From the NCBI GenBank assembly GCA_030684575.1, contig JAUXVD010000008.1, positions 868,001 to 932,000 of the forward strand: a stretch of 64,000 bases of DNA. The letters are read 5' to 3'. Both the position numbers and the translations under genes were made by a program. Each line of letters starts with the position of its first letter. Position 1 is the stretch's first letter. Origin of the DNA: Nitrospirota bacterium. GTDB taxonomy: Bacteria > Nitrospirota > Nitrospiria > Nitrospirales > Nitrospiraceae. The notes below the pieces were generated by a model. The model was not told the DNA's origin and did no database searches. It saw nothing but the letters and a program-made list of their open reading frames with translations. Of the stretch, positions 40,664 to 49,295 are shown in pieces.

Positions 40664-41821
40664 ATGCGAATCATAATTCTTGGCGGTGATGGCTACTTAG
40701 GATGGCCGACGGCTCTTCACTTCTCGTCTCGCGGAGACGAGGTGGTGGTGGTTGACAATTTTTCGAAGCGCCGTTGGGAGTTAGAGGATGGGATTGAGCC
40801 GCTCATTCCTGTTCCTACCCTGCATCGTCGAATTCTCAAGTGGAAAGAGAAGACCGGGGCGGATATCCAGTTGCAAGTCGGCGATATCTGCAATCATCGT
40901 TTCCTTTACAAGGTGCTGGAAAAATTTCGTCCCGATGCGATTATCCATTATGGCGAACAGCCATCCGCACCCTATTCGATGCAGAGCCGGGAGAACGCTG
41001 TCTACACGCAAATCAATAACGTGAGTGGTACTCTCAACCTTCTGTTTGCCATGCGTCGATATTGTCCGGAGGCTCATCTCGTTAAGCTTGGCACGATGGG
41101 GGAGTACGGCACGCCCAATATTGATATCGAAGAAGGTTGGCTGACTGTGACCCATAATGGCCGTCAGGATACGGTCCTTTACCCGAAACGGCCAGGGAGC
41201 TTCTACCATCTGTCCAAAGTGCATGACAGTAATAATATAGAATTTGCATGCCGGATCTGGGATCTCGCAGCAACGGATTTGAATCAGGGGGTCGTGTACG
41301 GACTTGGCACTGACCATTCGGACATTGACTCGGAACTCCACACCTCTTTTCACTATGATCATGTTTTCGGAACGGTACTGAACCGTTTTCTCGTGCAGGC
41401 CGCCATCGGAATGCCACTTACCGTTTATGGGCAAGGCGGTCAAACCAGAGGGTTTCTTAACATCACGGACACGATCCAATGTGTTGCGCTAGCCGTAGAT
41501 AAACCTGCGAAGCCCAAAGAGTTTCGTGTGATGAACCAGTTTACCGAGCAATTTTCGGTCGCCATGTTGGCAGCCAAGGTTCAAGCAGCAGGTTCCAGAG
41601 TGGGGTTGAACGTGAAGCTCGACCACATTGAGAATCCCCGCATTGAGATGGAAAGCCACTACTTCAACGCCAAACATTCCAAGCTCGTCGATCTTGGGCT
41701 AAAGCCGCATTTGCTGACAGACGAGACGCTGGACTCAATGCTATCGGTGGCACTGCGATACCGAGACAACGTCAAGGCAGATACGATCATGCCGACAGTC
41801 ACCTGGGCGCAAAAAAAGTAA
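40664..41821 (+). CDS. sqd1: UDP-sulfoquinovose synthase (SQD1-like)
   Basis: Strong resemblance to plant and cyanobacterial SQD1/SqdB, which turns UDP-glucose plus sulfite into UDP-sulfoquinovose. An extended SDR fold starts IIILGGDGYLGWPTALHFSS; HYGEQPSAPYSMQSRENAVYTQ, VKLGTMGEYGTPNIDIEEGW (T144, M145), FYHLSKVHDSNNIEF (Y181, K185), DLNQGVVYG and MNQFTEQFSV are SQD1 blocks, and T144, Y181 and K185 align with T145, Y182 and K186 of Arabidopsis SQD1. Length 385 fits the mature enzyme. AAGGAG precedes the ATG. It sits between neuB and neuC, so a sulfonated sugar may be part of the surface glycan. Confidence 0.88.
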   Translation: MRIIILGGDGYLGWPTALHFSSRGDEVVVVDNFSKRRWELEDGIEPLIPVPTLHRRILKWKEKTGADIQLQVGDICNHRFLYKVLEKFRPDAIIHYGEQPSAPYSMQSRENAVYTQINNVSGTLNLLFAMRRYCPEAHLVKLGTMGEYGTPNIDIEEGWLTVTHNGRQDTVLYPKRPGSFYHLSKVHDSNNIEFACRIWDLAATDLNQGVVYGLGTDHSDIDSELHTSFHYDHVFGTVLNRFLVQAAIGMPLTVYGQGGQTRGFLNITDTIQCVALAVDKPAKPKEFRVMNQFTEQFSVAMLAAKVQAAGSRVGLNVKLDHIENPRIEMESHYFNAKHSKLVDLGLKPHLLTDETLDSMLSVALRYRDNVKADTIMPTVTWAQKK

Positions 41822-41856
41822 TTGTTCCTCATTCTCCTTACACCCGGACTTTCATC

Positions 41857-43281
41857 GTGAAAAGAAAAGCGCTGGTCTTCCTGGACTACGATATGCTCAT
41901 CCGCCATTTTATCTTGAGCGGTGTTTTTCATGAGCTTGAGCAGAGGTATGAGGTTGTCTATGTTTTTCATCAGGATCAGACATCGGAGAAACAAGGGATC
42001 TATGCCGATATCGAGAAGCTGGGGTTGAAAAACTGGACTCGATTTGCAGTGCCGAGAGTGCGCATGGGGAGCTGGGATAAGCTATATTCCATCACTGCAT
42101 TAAATGCTCAGCGTGGCACTCCTAACTTCAAGCCCCGAAAAGAGATTATGGCAGTGGTGAGAGGGAAGTGGCGAACAAACTATTATCATTTCCTTTCATT
42201 GCCAGGGCTTTTCCCGCTTGTCCAAGCTAGGTTGCAGAGACAAATGGGTGTCTATGAACCGTTGCTGGACTTTGTGCGCGATCAAAATCCTGACGTTATT
42301 ATCCATCCGTCACTTTTAGCCGGGTACTTTATCAATGAGCTCCTGATAATTTCCCGGCGGCGTTCGATCCCGCTCGTGATCATGATGAACTCATGGGACA
42401 ATCCAAGCACCAAGGCTATGAACACCGGCCATCCTGACAGGCTAATTGTCTGGGGACCACAAAGTAAGCAGCACGCGATTCAGTATCTCGGTATGTCGCC
42501 TGAGAGCATTGAGGAATTCGGGGCAGCGCAGTTTCAGCTCTACCGTGACCCTCTGAAAGAGTCGGAAGCCGCACTGAGAAAAGAATTTCACGTTCTAAAC
42601 AATCTTCCGGTCCTCCTTTATGGAGGTGGCTGCAAGGGTGTGAATGAGTCGGCACACTTGAAGATGATCGATGAGAAAATTGACTCAGGCGAAATCTCTC
42701 CCTGCCATGTGCTGTATCGACCGCATCCCTGGCGTGGAGGGTTGGCACCAGGTGAGCAGAGTTTCTTCGACATGCGATTGCGCCATGTCACGATGGATCC
42801 CCATCTGGAGGATTACTATTGTCGGACCGCTGACGCGCATTGCGCCGGGTTTGATCTGGCTGACTATCAGGTGACGAAGAGGTTGCTCAGTCTTGTCAGT
42901 GGTGTGATCTCGCCTCTTTCCACAATCCTGTTGGAGTCCATCATTTTTGGAAAGCCTGTGCTCGTATATTTTTCAAAGACCGACCAGTGCAGTTTGGCGA
43001 GTACAGTGTATGGGATTGGCATCCGCCTTGCACACTTCAAAGACTTTTGGGGAGAACCCGGGATTGAGGTCTGTAATGATGATGCGCAGTTGCCTGCGGC
43101 CTGTAACAGGCTACTGGTAAACAGTCAGGATGAATCGATAAGGACAGGTCTGCGGGCACATGCTGAGAAGTTTGTCGTTATGAATGGACCGACCTACGGA
43201 GAGCGGTTGGTGACGCTGGTTGATCAATTGACACACCGGCGCGCACCTGCCGCAGCGAAACAGGAGTCAGTGGCGTCGTGA
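41857..43281 (+). CDS. GT-B-like transferase, capsule/CDP-glycerol-transferase-like
   Basis: A 474-residue protein starting at GTG 41857 (KRKALVFLDYDMLIRHF). The C-terminal half has VLYRPHPWRGG (the RPHP phosphate-contact motif), then LLSLVSGVISPLSTILLESIIFGKPVLVYF, which resembles the donor end of GT-B polysaccharide transferases and surface carbohydrate biosynthesis proteins. Placed between sqd1 and neuC with an overlap to neuC (GTG 43278), it could transfer the nonulosonate or the sulfosugar. Specificity cannot be read. Confidence 0.6.
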   Translation: MKRKALVFLDYDMLIRHFILSGVFHELEQRYEVVYVFHQDQTSEKQGIYADIEKLGLKNWTRFAVPRVRMGSWDKLYSITALNAQRGTPNFKPRKEIMAVVRGKWRTNYYHFLSLPGLFPLVQARLQRQMGVYEPLLDFVRDQNPDVIIHPSLLAGYFINELLIISRRRSIPLVIMMNSWDNPSTKAMNTGHPDRLIVWGPQSKQHAIQYLGMSPESIEEFGAAQFQLYRDPLKESEAALRKEFHVLNNLPVLLYGGGCKGVNESAHLKMIDEKIDSGEISPCHVLYRPHPWRGGLAPGEQSFFDMRLRHVTMDPHLEDYYCRTADAHCAGFDLADYQVTKRLLSLVSGVISPLSTILLESIIFGKPVLVYFSKTDQCSLASTVYGIGIRLAHFKDFWGEPGIEVCNDDAQLPAACNRLLVNSQDESIRTGLRAHAEKFVVMNGPTYGERLVTLVDQLTHRRAPAAAKQESVAS

Positions 43282-44426
43282 AGCGAAGAGTAGCGATCGT
43301 TCTGACAACTCGCGGCAATTACGCCAAGATGAAATCCACGATGCGGGCTGTGCTGAACCATCCTGCGCTGGAACTCCAGGTAGTCGTCGGGGGGGGCATT
43401 TTGCTAGCCCGCTACGGAAACTACGCGGGCATCATTGAAGCGGACGGGTTTCGGATTGATCGGCGTGTGCCATTCTTGTCCGATGGGGACACGTTGGGAG
43501 AGATGGCCAGGTCGGCCGGGCAGGCCACAAAAGGGATGGCAGAGGCATTTGAGGAACTTAGACCGGATGTTGTTATCGTTATCGCAGATCGCTATGAGGC
43601 GTTATCTGTCGCGCATGCTGCCCTATGCATGAACATTCCTATCGCTCACTTAGAAGGCGGAGAAGTATCTGGATCAATCGACGAAAGTATTCGCCATGCG
43701 ATTACTAAGCTGGCGCATATACATTTCCCTGCCACGTCTTCGGCAGCCGATCGAATTATCCGGATGGGAGAATCCTCTGAATCCGTTATTGTCGTTGGGT
43801 CCCCGAGTCTGGATTTGCTCTCCGGATTGGATTTGTCGGACGTTTCATCTCTCAATGCCATCCATTGGATTGACGGTGGAGATAAGTCACCGGATTTTCA
43901 GAAGGACTATATTGTCGTGTCTCAGCACCCGGTTGTGACGGAGTATGACGACCGGAGCGAAAACATGGACGAAACGGCACTGGCGGTTCGAGAGCTTGGC
44001 CTGCCGGCGATCTGGGTGTGGCCAAACATGGATGCAGGTTCGGCCGAGGTGACTGCAGGTATTTGGAAGTTCCGTACGGATCTCGCGGACATTCATCATG
44101 TGGCGAGTCTCCCTATGGAGCTCTATGCGATCCTGCTGAAGAATGCACGCTGCCTAGTGGGTAATTCCAGTAGCGGTATTCGAGAATGTGAGTTCCTCGG
44201 TGTGCCAGTGGTGAACATTGGAACCCGTCAGCAAGGACGACAACGGGGTGCGAACGTGATAGACGTTCCGTATGACCGGCGCGCTATTATCCGCACGATT
44301 CATACTCAGTTGGCGCATGGGCCCTATCAGTCCGCTCACCTATATGGTGATGGGAGGGCCGGCGAAAAAATTGCCAATGCGTTGGCCCAGCACGACTTTA
44401 AAATTCAGAAGATGATTGCCTACTAA
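43278..44426 (+). CDS. neuC: UDP-GlcNAc 2-epimerase (hydrolysing), NeuC
   Basis: NeuC converts UDP-GlcNAc (or a derivative) to the free ManNAc-type sugar used by NeuB. The GT-B-like fold starts VAIVLTTRGNYAKMKSTMRA; DRYEALSVAHAALCMNIPIAHLEGGEVSGSIDESIRHAITKLAH is the family signature with catalytic acidic residues and His; SQHPVVTEYDD and CLVGNSSSGIRECEFLGVPVVNIGTRQ bind UDP. 382 residues is the usual length. GTG overlaps the upstream stop, indicating coupling. Confidence 0.92.
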   Translation: MKRRVAIVLTTRGNYAKMKSTMRAVLNHPALELQVVVGGGILLARYGNYAGIIEADGFRIDRRVPFLSDGDTLGEMARSAGQATKGMAEAFEELRPDVVIVIADRYEALSVAHAALCMNIPIAHLEGGEVSGSIDESIRHAITKLAHIHFPATSSAADRIIRMGESSESVIVVGSPSLDLLSGLDLSDVSSLNAIHWIDGGDKSPDFQKDYIVVSQHPVVTEYDDRSENMDETALAVRELGLPAIWVWPNMDAGSAEVTAGIWKFRTDLADIHHVASLPMELYAILLKNARCLVGNSSSGIRECEFLGVPVVNIGTRQQGRQRGANVIDVPYDRRAIIRTIHTQLAHGPYQSAHLYGDGRAGEKIANALAQHDFKIQKMIAY

Positions 44427-44460
44427 TGCCGAGCAAGATCAAGGGCCGAAACGGAAGCCC

Positions 44461-45162
44461 ATGTTGACTTTGGCAATCATTCCGGCACGTGGTGGATCAA
44501 AAGGTGTCAAACGAAAGAATCTCCGGTGTGTGGGAGGAAAGTCGCTCGTTCAGCGTGCCATCGAGTCCGCCTTCGATTCCGGAGTTGTGGATCGAGTACT
44601 CGTGTCGACAGAAGATCTTGATATCCAAAGTGAGGGCCTACGCTGTGGAGCAGAGGTTCCCTTTCTGAGGCCGGCTAGCCTGGCAACCGATGAAGCCTCA
44701 ACGATCGATGTCGTCGTGCACGCGATTAAGGAATATGAGAAGGTCGCCCGACAGCAAGTGGAAACAATCGTGTTGCTTGAACCTACATCCCCGTTTCGGC
44801 GAGGCTCACACGTCAAGGAAGCCCTGTTGCGGTATCGACGTGGAGGGGTCAAGTCAGTGGTATCCGTGTGTCCGTTGGAGCGAAAGCCTCAAAATATCTT
44901 TCTCAAGGCAGCTCCTGCCGAACTGCTGGAGCGATACATCAAAGAGCCTCACCATCAATTTACTCGACGGCAGGAGATGAGTCACCTGTGTCGGTTGAAC
45001 AGCGCGGTGTATGTATGTGGGCGTGACGAATTCCTCGCCAAGCGGACATTAGTAGTGGCGCCAGTTGGCTATGTGGAGATGAGTCATCAGGAATCACTCA
45101 ACATTGATGACGAACTGGATCTGACATTCGCTGAGCTGATCGCGGGGGAATACGGGTTGTGA
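44461..45162 (+). CDS. neuA: CMP-nonulosonate (acylneuraminate) cytidylyltransferase, NeuA-like
   Basis: The enzyme transfers CMP from CTP to the nonulosonic acid. LAIIPARGGSKGVKRKNLRCVGGKSLV is the CTP site; TEDLDIQSEGLRCGAEVPFLRPASLATD, LLEPTSPFRRGSHVKEAL and LNIDDELDLTFAEL complete the domain. ATG 44461 gives 233 residues; a TTG at 44416 would overlap neuC and add a non-homologous leader. It differs from pseF at 19932, so the locus has two separate CMP-sugar activating enzymes. A 96-bp spacer follows. Confidence 0.88.
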   Translation: MLTLAIIPARGGSKGVKRKNLRCVGGKSLVQRAIESAFDSGVVDRVLVSTEDLDIQSEGLRCGAEVPFLRPASLATDEASTIDVVVHAIKEYEKVARQQVETIVLLEPTSPFRRGSHVKEALLRYRRGGVKSVVSVCPLERKPQNIFLKAAPAELLERYIKEPHHQFTRRQEMSHLCRLNSAVYVCGRDEFLAKRTLVVAPVGYVEMSHQESLNIDDELDLTFAELIAGEYGL

Positions 45163-45258
45163 TGTTACTAGGGGGAGGTTCGTTTGGGGAGTTTAACGAA
45201 GATACAGGGCACCCAATGCCACAGCAGGACTCTTTAATGATCAGCTGGAAGGTCTGAG

Positions 45259-46296
45259 ATGCTCGTTCGTGATTTGCTCAAGAAAATCTATCGCTACCTG
45301 AGGCCCCCTCAGGACCATTGGGCGCACTTTGTTTCGATTCTCGATCGCCCCACCCTAACCCATGATCCATCTCTTGATGAGGTCGGCAAACGGGCGCTGT
45401 TCAAACGAAACATTACGCTCGTGGAGCTCGAACCCCATGCCTATTGCAATCGAACCTGCTCATTTTGTCCCAATAGTACGATTGACCGTCTGACCGTGAA
45501 GACTATGCTGAATCGGTCGCTGTACGAGGGGGTCCTCGGTGATCTGCGATCTATCGACTACGATAAGGTGCTCCGTTTTGCGCGCTATTCGGAGCCGATG
45601 GCCGACGATCATATTTATGAGATGGTGGCGTTGGCACGACAGCATCTTCCCAAGGCCGTCATAGACATTGTGACGAATGGCGATTACCTCGATGCGGAAT
45701 CCTTAAATCGCCTACGGGAAATGGGACTCTCGGTGTTGCGCATCAGTGTATATATGCGAAAGGGTGTGGCGTGGAGTGCTGCAAATGCTGAGGGGGAGAT
45801 CAATCGGCTCGCCAAGCGAATCGAAATTATGCCGGTATGGGACCAGCCAACTGCCACCACAGTAGGAGCAGTGTTCCCTTACTCCGGCATGAAGGTTGTC
45901 GTGTATTCTCACAATTTTGACGAGACCGGCTACGATCGAGGACAACTGATTGAGAGCCTGGTCGATCATGCCTACGTGCGACGATCTCCCTGCTTTCTGG
46001 TGTTCTCGAATTTCACGGTGGATTTCAACGGCAAGATCATGCCTTGTTGCAATCTTCGTAGCGACCATCCCGACCACCAGGCGTTTGTGCTTGGAGATCT
46101 CTCAGACAGGCGGCAGTCCATATTTGATGTGTATGCCGACCAACGTTATACAGAATGGCGTTGTGGTCTGGCCACGGTCGGCGAGAAGCAGTCTCCTTGC
46201 AACACCTGCAAGCAAAAGACGCTTGAGGGACCAGCTTTGGACCAATTGAGGTTGGCAGTTGATGCCAAGCTGGACTCTCTTGGTGTACAAATTTAA
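45259..46296 (+). CDS. Radical SAM/SPASM protein of the glycan cluster
   Basis: A 345-residue radical SAM enzyme. The cluster motif YCNRTCSFC (C63, C67, C70) follows LVELEPHAYCN; IVTNGDYLDAESLNRLREMG and LRISVYMRKG are barrel elements. The C-terminal half has IMPCCNLRSD and SPCNTCK, a SPASM-like auxiliary cluster region. GGAAGG precedes the ATG. Similar proteins in LPS and capsule loci are thought to modify sugars or lipid carriers (for example epimerisation or C-methylation), but no role is proven. It heads the GT/MT run: the next ATG overlaps its TAA. Confidence 0.8.
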   Translation: MLVRDLLKKIYRYLRPPQDHWAHFVSILDRPTLTHDPSLDEVGKRALFKRNITLVELEPHAYCNRTCSFCPNSTIDRLTVKTMLNRSLYEGVLGDLRSIDYDKVLRFARYSEPMADDHIYEMVALARQHLPKAVIDIVTNGDYLDAESLNRLREMGLSVLRISVYMRKGVAWSAANAEGEINRLAKRIEIMPVWDQPTATTVGAVFPYSGMKVVVYSHNFDETGYDRGQLIESLVDHAYVRRSPCFLVFSNFTVDFNGKIMPCCNLRSDHPDHQAFVLGDLSDRRQSIFDVYADQRYTEWRCGLATVGEKQSPCNTCKQKTLEGPALDQLRLAVDAKLDSLGVQI

Positions 46297-47441
46297 TGGT
46301 CTCCTCCCGTGTTAGTTCACCCGCAGCTCACCTATTCCGCGTGCTGTTCATCCTGCCCGATGGCCGTGCTAAACGGTTACAGTTTGACCACGGTGCGTTT
46401 CCCGATGAATTTTTTTACGGATATTGCCAGTTGGCTCGCCGTGAAGGTTGGCAAGTAGACCTCTTGGCTCGTGGCTTTCATTCATCTCTGGGGTTCTATG
46501 CGCAAAAACTGATCCACTGGTTTACGCATTTAAGCCCAGACTTTAGTGATGCAGCGGGTCTGAACGTGCATCTGCTTGAGCGCAATGACGCCATTGTCAG
46601 TATGAGTGAGCCGGTCCTGTTCATGTTGGCACTTCGCCAACTGCAGCGAGCTGACGGGGCAAAGCTTGTGCTCATCTTGATGGGGGCGGAGAAACGTCTT
46701 GAGCGTAGTCGTGCCCGTTGGGCCACTCATCGTATTCTTCGCTGGCTACTGCACAGATTAGCCGCAATCATTGTGATCGGGGAAGGCGAACGCGACTACC
46801 TCATAACCCAGCAGTTGGCTAGCCCTGCACGTGTGCATCTGGTTCAGTTTGGCGTAGATACAAAATTCTGGGTTCCGGCAGGAAACGATAGTATTGGGGA
46901 CTCTGTATTGGCGATCGGCAATGATGATGGGCGCGACTATGATGTGCTTCTGCAGGCGATCGGCTCCCATCGTCTCCGACTTCACACAGTCCGTCGGGTT
47001 ACCGGTGCCGCGCTTCCTCCTAACGTGACTTTGACCAGAGGGGATTGGACCGGGCAAGCGTTGTCTGATCTCGACCTCCGCGCCCTGTACCAAGGTAGTC
47101 GCTTCGTTGTTACACCGCTGAAAGACTCTACGCAACCGCAGGGACAAAGCGTGACACTCCAGGCTATGGCGTGCGGGAAGGCGGTCATCCTCTCGCAAAC
47201 CAGGGGGCTCTGGAGCCGGTCGCTGATGCGGCATTTGGAGAATTGCTACTTGGTTCCGTCCGGAGATGTTCCATCGCTGCGTGCGGCGATTGACCGCCTT
47301 GCCGCGGACCCCGGTTTATGCGCACAAATTGGGGCGGAGGCTAGACGGAGTGTTGAACGGCATTTTTCCAGTGATTTAATGGGTGATCGGATCGGGGCAA
47401 TTCTGCAGGACGTCTGTGTACCCGTGAGGCAGGCATGCTGA
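46296..47441 (+). CDS. GT4-like glycosyltransferase (run position 1)
   Basis: A GT-B protein of 381 residues. FRVLFILPDGRAKRLQFDHG at the N terminus, IIVIGEGERDYLITQQL, VQFGVDTKFWVP (the GVD motif that precedes the C-terminal domain), and TPLKDSTQPQGQSVTLQAMACGKAV in the donor site, where QSVTLQAMACGK replaces the more usual ExGFxxxxLEAMACG. VDTKFW is typical of GT4. It overlaps the radical SAM gene by one base and the next methyltransferase by seven. Confidence 0.8.
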   Translation: MVSSRVSSPAAHLFRVLFILPDGRAKRLQFDHGAFPDEFFYGYCQLARREGWQVDLLARGFHSSLGFYAQKLIHWFTHLSPDFSDAAGLNVHLLERNDAIVSMSEPVLFMLALRQLQRADGAKLVLILMGAEKRLERSRARWATHRILRWLLHRLAAIIVIGEGERDYLITQQLASPARVHLVQFGVDTKFWVPAGNDSIGDSVLAIGNDDGRDYDVLLQAIGSHRLRLHTVRRVTGAALPPNVTLTRGDWTGQALSDLDLRALYQGSRFVVTPLKDSTQPQGQSVTLQAMACGKAVILSQTRGLWSRSLMRHLENCYLVPSGDVPSLRAAIDRLAADPGLCAQIGAEARRSVERHFSSDLMGDRIGAILQDVCVPVRQAC

Positions 47442-48259
47442 AGGAGTATGTCGCGGCTTCCTCTGCCTCTGCTCAAACTGCGGACGAGTTTGTTGCCTCA
47501 TTCTGGGATCAGCGGTGGCGGGATCTCAAAGATGGTCGGCGCCTGCAGAGGCTACGGTTGAGAGAAGAGTACCGCTTTCTGAAGAAAGTCATTCCTAATT
47601 TTGGCGATCGGCCATTGGACATTCTTGACTGCGGATGCGGGCTTGGAGAATGGACGCTGTTGTTTCATCTGGATGGGCACAGGGCTGTGGGTATCGACAT
47701 CGCCGGTGAGACCATTCGTCAGCTCCATGCCAAGCATGGCGATGCGTTTCGGTTCGGTGATTTCCGCAAGGTTGAGTGTCTCGACAAGTCCTATGATGTG
47801 GCAATTAATTGGGGCGGCATTGAACATTTCGAAGAAGGGCCGACGCCGGCTATTCTGGAGGCGAAACGGGTTTTGCGCCCGGGAGGCCTGTTTGTGGCGA
47901 CGACGCCCTGCCATAACTTCCGTCTCTTTCTGCTCGATGCGTTATTTAGTCGAGGCATAGGGCCGGCTTACCCGATCGAGGGACATCGGTTCTACCAGTA
48001 TCGCTTCAGCCGAACCGAGCTCGAGAGCTACTTTCGTGCCTGCGGATTCACGCATGTGCGCTCACACATCATTGGCGGTGCCCAAGGGGTACAGCGATGC
48101 CTGCAGCACGAGCTCGGCTGGCTGGGGAAGCACCTTCCGCGTATGGTTCGGGTGGGATTGGAACAGGTGGGTGGGCTGTTATTGCGCCCCTTCCTTGGCC
48201 ATATGGTTATTTGCAGCGGCCGTGTACCTGAGGTGAATCGTGCCCGCATTGGCGAGTAA
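47435..48259 (+). CDS. SAM-dependent methyltransferase (run position 2)
   Basis: 274 residues. LDILDCGCGLGEWTLLFHLDGH is motif I, AVGIDIAGETIRQLHAKHGD motif II, and YDVAINWGGIEHFEEGP with AKRVLRPGGLFVATTP the later blocks, as in UbiG-type enzymes. C-terminal hydrophobic stretch LLLRPFLGHMVIC may sit at the membrane. Overlaps with both neighbouring genes (7 and 20 bases) imply co-translation with the glycosyltransferases on each side. Confidence 0.82.
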   Translation: MLKEYVAASSASAQTADEFVASFWDQRWRDLKDGRRLQRLRLREEYRFLKKVIPNFGDRPLDILDCGCGLGEWTLLFHLDGHRAVGIDIAGETIRQLHAKHGDAFRFGDFRKVECLDKSYDVAINWGGIEHFEEGPTPAILEAKRVLRPGGLFVATTPCHNFRLFLLDALFSRGIGPAYPIEGHRFYQYRFSRTELESYFRACGFTHVRSHIIGGAQGVQRCLQHELGWLGKHLPRMVRVGLEQVGGLLLRPFLGHMVICSGRVPEVNRARIGE

Positions 48260-49295
48260 GACATTATCTGTCATGAGACGTTTGAGTGAAACGTTGGCTG
48301 CCATGCGATCCTATTGGCCTCAATCGCGTCGGCCTGCTGCTCGTATTGCTATCAATATGGCGCCGCGGAAGTCTCCCTATGGAGGCGGCAACCAATTTGT
48401 TGCGCAACTGACCCGCTGCCTGAGGTTTTTCGGATACGAGGTTGTATTCCATCTTGATCGGACTGTTGATTGCATCGTGTTGGTTGACGGACGGGCCGCG
48501 TTGACGACCTTTGGCATAGCGGAGATCGCCGCCTGGAAGAAGCGGTATCCATCGGTTGTCTGTATCCATCGGATTAACGAGTGTGACCAACGTAAAGGCA
48601 GCGATTTTATGGATGCACTGCTGGCGCAGGCCAATGAGGTCGCAGACTACTCGGTGTTCATTTCCCGTTGGCTGCGAGACTATCATGCCACGCGCTGGTT
48701 CGATATCGCCAAACCGCATACGGTGATTCATAACGGGGCGGACCCGGGAATATTCCATCCGCTCGGGAGCCATGCTCCATCAATCGATGATGTTTTTCGG
48801 CTTGTGACACACCATTGGTCTGACAACCCTATGAAGGGGTTTGATGTGTATGCACAGGTCGACGCTGCGATTGCTGACGGATATTTGCCTGATACGGAGC
48901 TCTGGGTGATCGGTCGCTGGCCTGCATCCATCCGTTGGCGGGCTGCGCGGCTTTTCCCACCGTTAACCGGTAGCCAATTGGCCGACCAGTTACGTCAGTG
49001 TCATGGTTATGTCACCGGTTCTCGCTGGGAGCCTGGCGGAATGCACTTTATTGAGGGAGCGCAATGCGGCTTGCCCGTGTTGTTCCACACTGATGGCGGT
49101 GGCATTGTTGAGGTTGCCGAACGTTTCGGAATCGGTTTTCGGGACGATCTTATGGGGGCGGTAAAAACCATGCGTTCGCGGTATCGTGATCTGCGCGGGG
49201 AGGTATTGGACCATGGCCCGTCCGGGGACCATATGTGCACTGCCTATCGGCAGTTGATCCAAACCCTTCTTGTCGCGGACGGAAGGATCGGATGA
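48240..49295 (+). CDS. GT4-like glycosyltransferase (run position 3)
   Basis: 351 residues. ARIAINMAPRKSPYGGGNQFVAQL has the glycine-rich acceptor loop, TVIHNGADPGIFHPLG the GAD hinge motif, and SRWEPGGMHFIEGAQCGLPVLFHTDGGG the donor-site block (EPGGMxxxEGAxCGLP). GTG 48240 is preferred because GAGGTG lies five bases before it; ATG 48273 is possible. ATGA overlap with the next methyltransferase. The substrate is unknown. Confidence 0.78.
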   Translation: MPALASKTLSVMRRLSETLAAMRSYWPQSRRPAARIAINMAPRKSPYGGGNQFVAQLTRCLRFFGYEVVFHLDRTVDCIVLVDGRAALTTFGIAEIAAWKKRYPSVVCIHRINECDQRKGSDFMDALLAQANEVADYSVFISRWLRDYHATRWFDIAKPHTVIHNGADPGIFHPLGSHAPSIDDVFRLVTHHWSDNPMKGFDVYAQVDAAIADGYLPDTELWVIGRWPASIRWRAARLFPPLTGSQLADQLRQCHGYVTGSRWEPGGMHFIEGAQCGLPVLFHTDGGGIVEVAERFGIGFRDDLMGAVKTMRSRYRDLRGEVLDHGPSGDHMCTAYRQLIQTLLVADGRIG

